64,000 nt of DNA, from contig NZ_JAAONY010000003.1 of assembly GCF_011602085.1 (NCBI RefSeq), forward strand, positions 124,001 through 188,000, given 5' to 3'. This stretch comes from Pseudoteredinibacter isoporae (lineage in GTDB: Bacteria > Pseudomonadota > Gammaproteobacteria > Pseudomonadales > Cellvibrionaceae). Shown piece after piece: positions 62,643-64,000 of the stretch (the first letter of the stretch is position 1; each line of letters starts with the position of its first letter). A model generated the notes under the pieces. That model did not search any database, had not been told where the DNA came from, and saw only the letters and a program-made list of their open reading frames with translations. Position numbers and translations under genes: made by a program.

Positions 62643-63584
62643 ATGTCAGTCAAAAGTAGCAAACTATTTTCGTCCCTTCGTACAATACATCCCGTCGATG
62701 AAAAACAAAACAAACCTAAAAACCTTGGTCTTCTGATAACACTTTTTTTCATGTTGAGCCTATGTACATTTCTTATTGCATCTTCCAGCCAGAGCCAGGC
62801 ACAAGCGACTATCACGGTTGGGGGTACAGATTTTGAAAGTCTAAGCTGGCCCGCCGGATCTGGCTTTGAAAGCAGCATCAGCGGAAACTGGACTGGGAAT
62901 GGCGGTGGCAGCATCACCCTGACCGCCGAATTCTTTGCACAGAGTGATAGCGGACCCGCGTCTTTTACGGACCCCATTTTCTCTGGCAACGGAATTACGC
63001 TTAACAATGTATCCGAGTTTCGCGCAAATATGGGCCAGCACAACAATAAAGAGTCTCAAGCTGCCGACCAACAAACCATTAGCAATCAATACACCCTAAA
63101 CTCCGGGAGTCTGCCAACCGAGCTGTATTTTCTTCTTGGAGGAGACGATAACAATGGCCATAAATATACCGTGCAAACCTGGTCTTCTACACAGACCGGC
63201 ACAACCTTTGAGCTGATTCAGGGAACCCCGACGATCGTCGATATTACGGGCAACAACAGCGCAACCCTGTCGTATAAAAACTACGACAGCTCAAACAATG
63301 GAAATAACAGGGCCAAGGTTCTAATTAAGGTCAGAAATCCCAACGGGATTAGTCAATTTGAATCCCTGTCAAATCGTATTGATGACAATGGAGACCCGTT
63401 TGATTTTTCACCCGGCGCAAGCAGTGCCGACTTTAGCGGATCGACCATCCTGGTGCGCGTTACCCCTTCTGCTCCACCATCAGAAAGCGGCCACAGTCAT
63501 TCCGTGCCGACAATGAATCCTCTTATACTCGCAATACTGGGCCTGAGTGTTTTAACGCTGATTCGCCGAAAGGGTTATCTTTGA
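62643..63584 (+). CDS. Secreted orphan protein with C-terminal sorting-like tail
   Basis: A 313-residue exported protein of unknown function. The N-terminus has an extended polar region (about 27 residues), a hydrophobic core (LGLLITLFFMLSLCTFLIA) and a QSQA cleavage-like site. The mature part is Ser/Thr/Asn/Gly-rich and probably beta-stranded (SGNWTGNGGGSITLTAEFF, TPTIVDITGNNSATLSYKN). The C-terminus is tripartite: VPTMNP, a hydrophobic stretch (LILAILGLSVLTLI) and RRK, resembling IPTL-type or other protein-sorting tails. A surface or matrix role is plausible but inferred. No processing enzyme is nearby. Confidence 0.78.
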   Translation: MSVKSSKLFSSLRTIHPVDEKQNKPKNLGLLITLFFMLSLCTFLIASSSQSQAQATITVGGTDFESLSWPAGSGFESSISGNWTGNGGGSITLTAEFFAQSDSGPASFTDPIFSGNGITLNNVSEFRANMGQHNNKESQAADQQTISNQYTLNSGSLPTELYFLLGGDDNNGHKYTVQTWSSTQTGTTFELIQGTPTIVDITGNNSATLSYKNYDSSNNGNNRAKVLIKVRNPNGISQFESLSNRIDDNGDPFDFSPGASSADFSGSTILVRVTPSAPPSESGHSHSVPTMNPLILAILGLSVLTLIRRKGYL

Positions 63585-64000
63585 AAAAAGACCAAACCGG
63601 ATGACTCGATCATTATCTCGATAACGTCAGGATTAACCATCGATGGATTACGCAGCAGCATGAGGCGCAGGCTTTACGTTGTTGTGTGCGCATTGACAAT
63701 TGGACAAAAATCAGACGACTTGTCGCATTCCTGTGCCACGACTGCCCGAAAAGCCCAGAAATTCTTCCATCTCTCTTTCAACAAACAACACCGCCATACT
63801 GTCTACACATCAATTATTCCCAGTGAACTATTTTCGTACGAATTTAAAACGCTCTCTATTCAGGAATCTATGTCTAAAACTATTTGAAAATGAGTAAATT
63901 CACACAACGATACCCATAAAACTGGTTACAGCGCCAGCCTCATAATGCCCAATGTAGGAACCCGCCCTACTATTCACTGAGCATTGATTCACGGAACATT
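63585..64000. other. Window end without a supported gene
   Basis: This AT-rich stretch has short open frames only, without ribosome-binding sites or recognisable products. I see no terminator with a T-run after the orphan gene and no start of a gene that clearly continues beyond the window. Confidence 0.4.

Noticed and set aside
63660-63897. Two overlapping frames of 75 and 65 codons at the window end
   Set aside because: They overlap in different frames, lack ribosome-binding sites and resemble nothing known.

Overview
The window is chromosomal DNA of a free-living gammaproteobacterium. The gene orders purL/mltF (divergent), guaB-guaA beside xseA, and iscR-iscS-iscU-iscA-hscB-hscA-fdx-iscX, ndk-rlmN-pilW-rodZ-ispG-hisS-yfgM-bamB-der with trmJ/suhB are those of the Pseudomonas, Oceanospirillales and Cellvibrionales side of the class. 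Azurin, a membrane GGDEF-EAL protein, a sodium-dependent NSS-type transporter and a protein ending in a PTM-type sorting-signal-like tail suit a respiratory, probably marine, member. I cannot name a genus. By eye I found no tRNA, rRNA, CRISPR array, insertion sequence or prophage.

Layout: 0.2-6.5 kb holds acnB, a c-di-GMP enzyme and two small membrane proteins. 6.8-10.9 kb is a TetR regulator divergent from a dienoyl-CoA isomerase-like protein, an NTF2-like protein and fadH, which fits degradation of unsaturated fatty acids. 11-13.5 kb holds tdk and a secreted S9 peptidase. 13.5-18.4 kb is guaBA divergent from xseA. 18.5-20.5 kb pairs a predicted lipoprotein Nudix hydrolase with a lipoprotein alkaline phosphatase. 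20.6-30.0 kb is the long leftward cluster ndk to der (translation, isoprenoid synthesis, cell shape, pilus, outer-membrane assembly). 30.4-36.3 kb is a complete ISC iron-sulfur operon, followed by trmJ and the divergent suhB. 38-47.5 kb is mixed: NSS transporter, thioesterase, ABC exporter, srmB-like helicase, lipoprotein, FKBP isomerase, Nudix. 47.5-53.4 kb is purL and mltF. 53.6-55.1 kb holds azurin and an AT-richer orphan gene. 55.3-62.4 kb is a thiamin operon behind a TPP riboswitch: thiC, thiO, thiS, thiG, a fused thiD-thiE, and thiF with a rhodanese domain. The window ends with a secreted orphan protein.

How the parts connect: the ISC proteins supply clusters to AcnB, FadH, IspG, RlmN and ThiC, all encoded here. 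GuaA, GuaB, PurL, Ndk and Tdk serve nucleotide supply. The window is mostly conserved core genome and I see no clear new multigene system. The observations most worth following are regulatory or small-scale: a possible small RNA or long leader between the isc operon and ndk, internal hairpins or terminators within guaBA and isc, an inverted repeat around the suhB -10 element, a possible extracytoplasmic Nudix-phosphatase pair, and an SD-enclosing hairpin before the last orphan gene.
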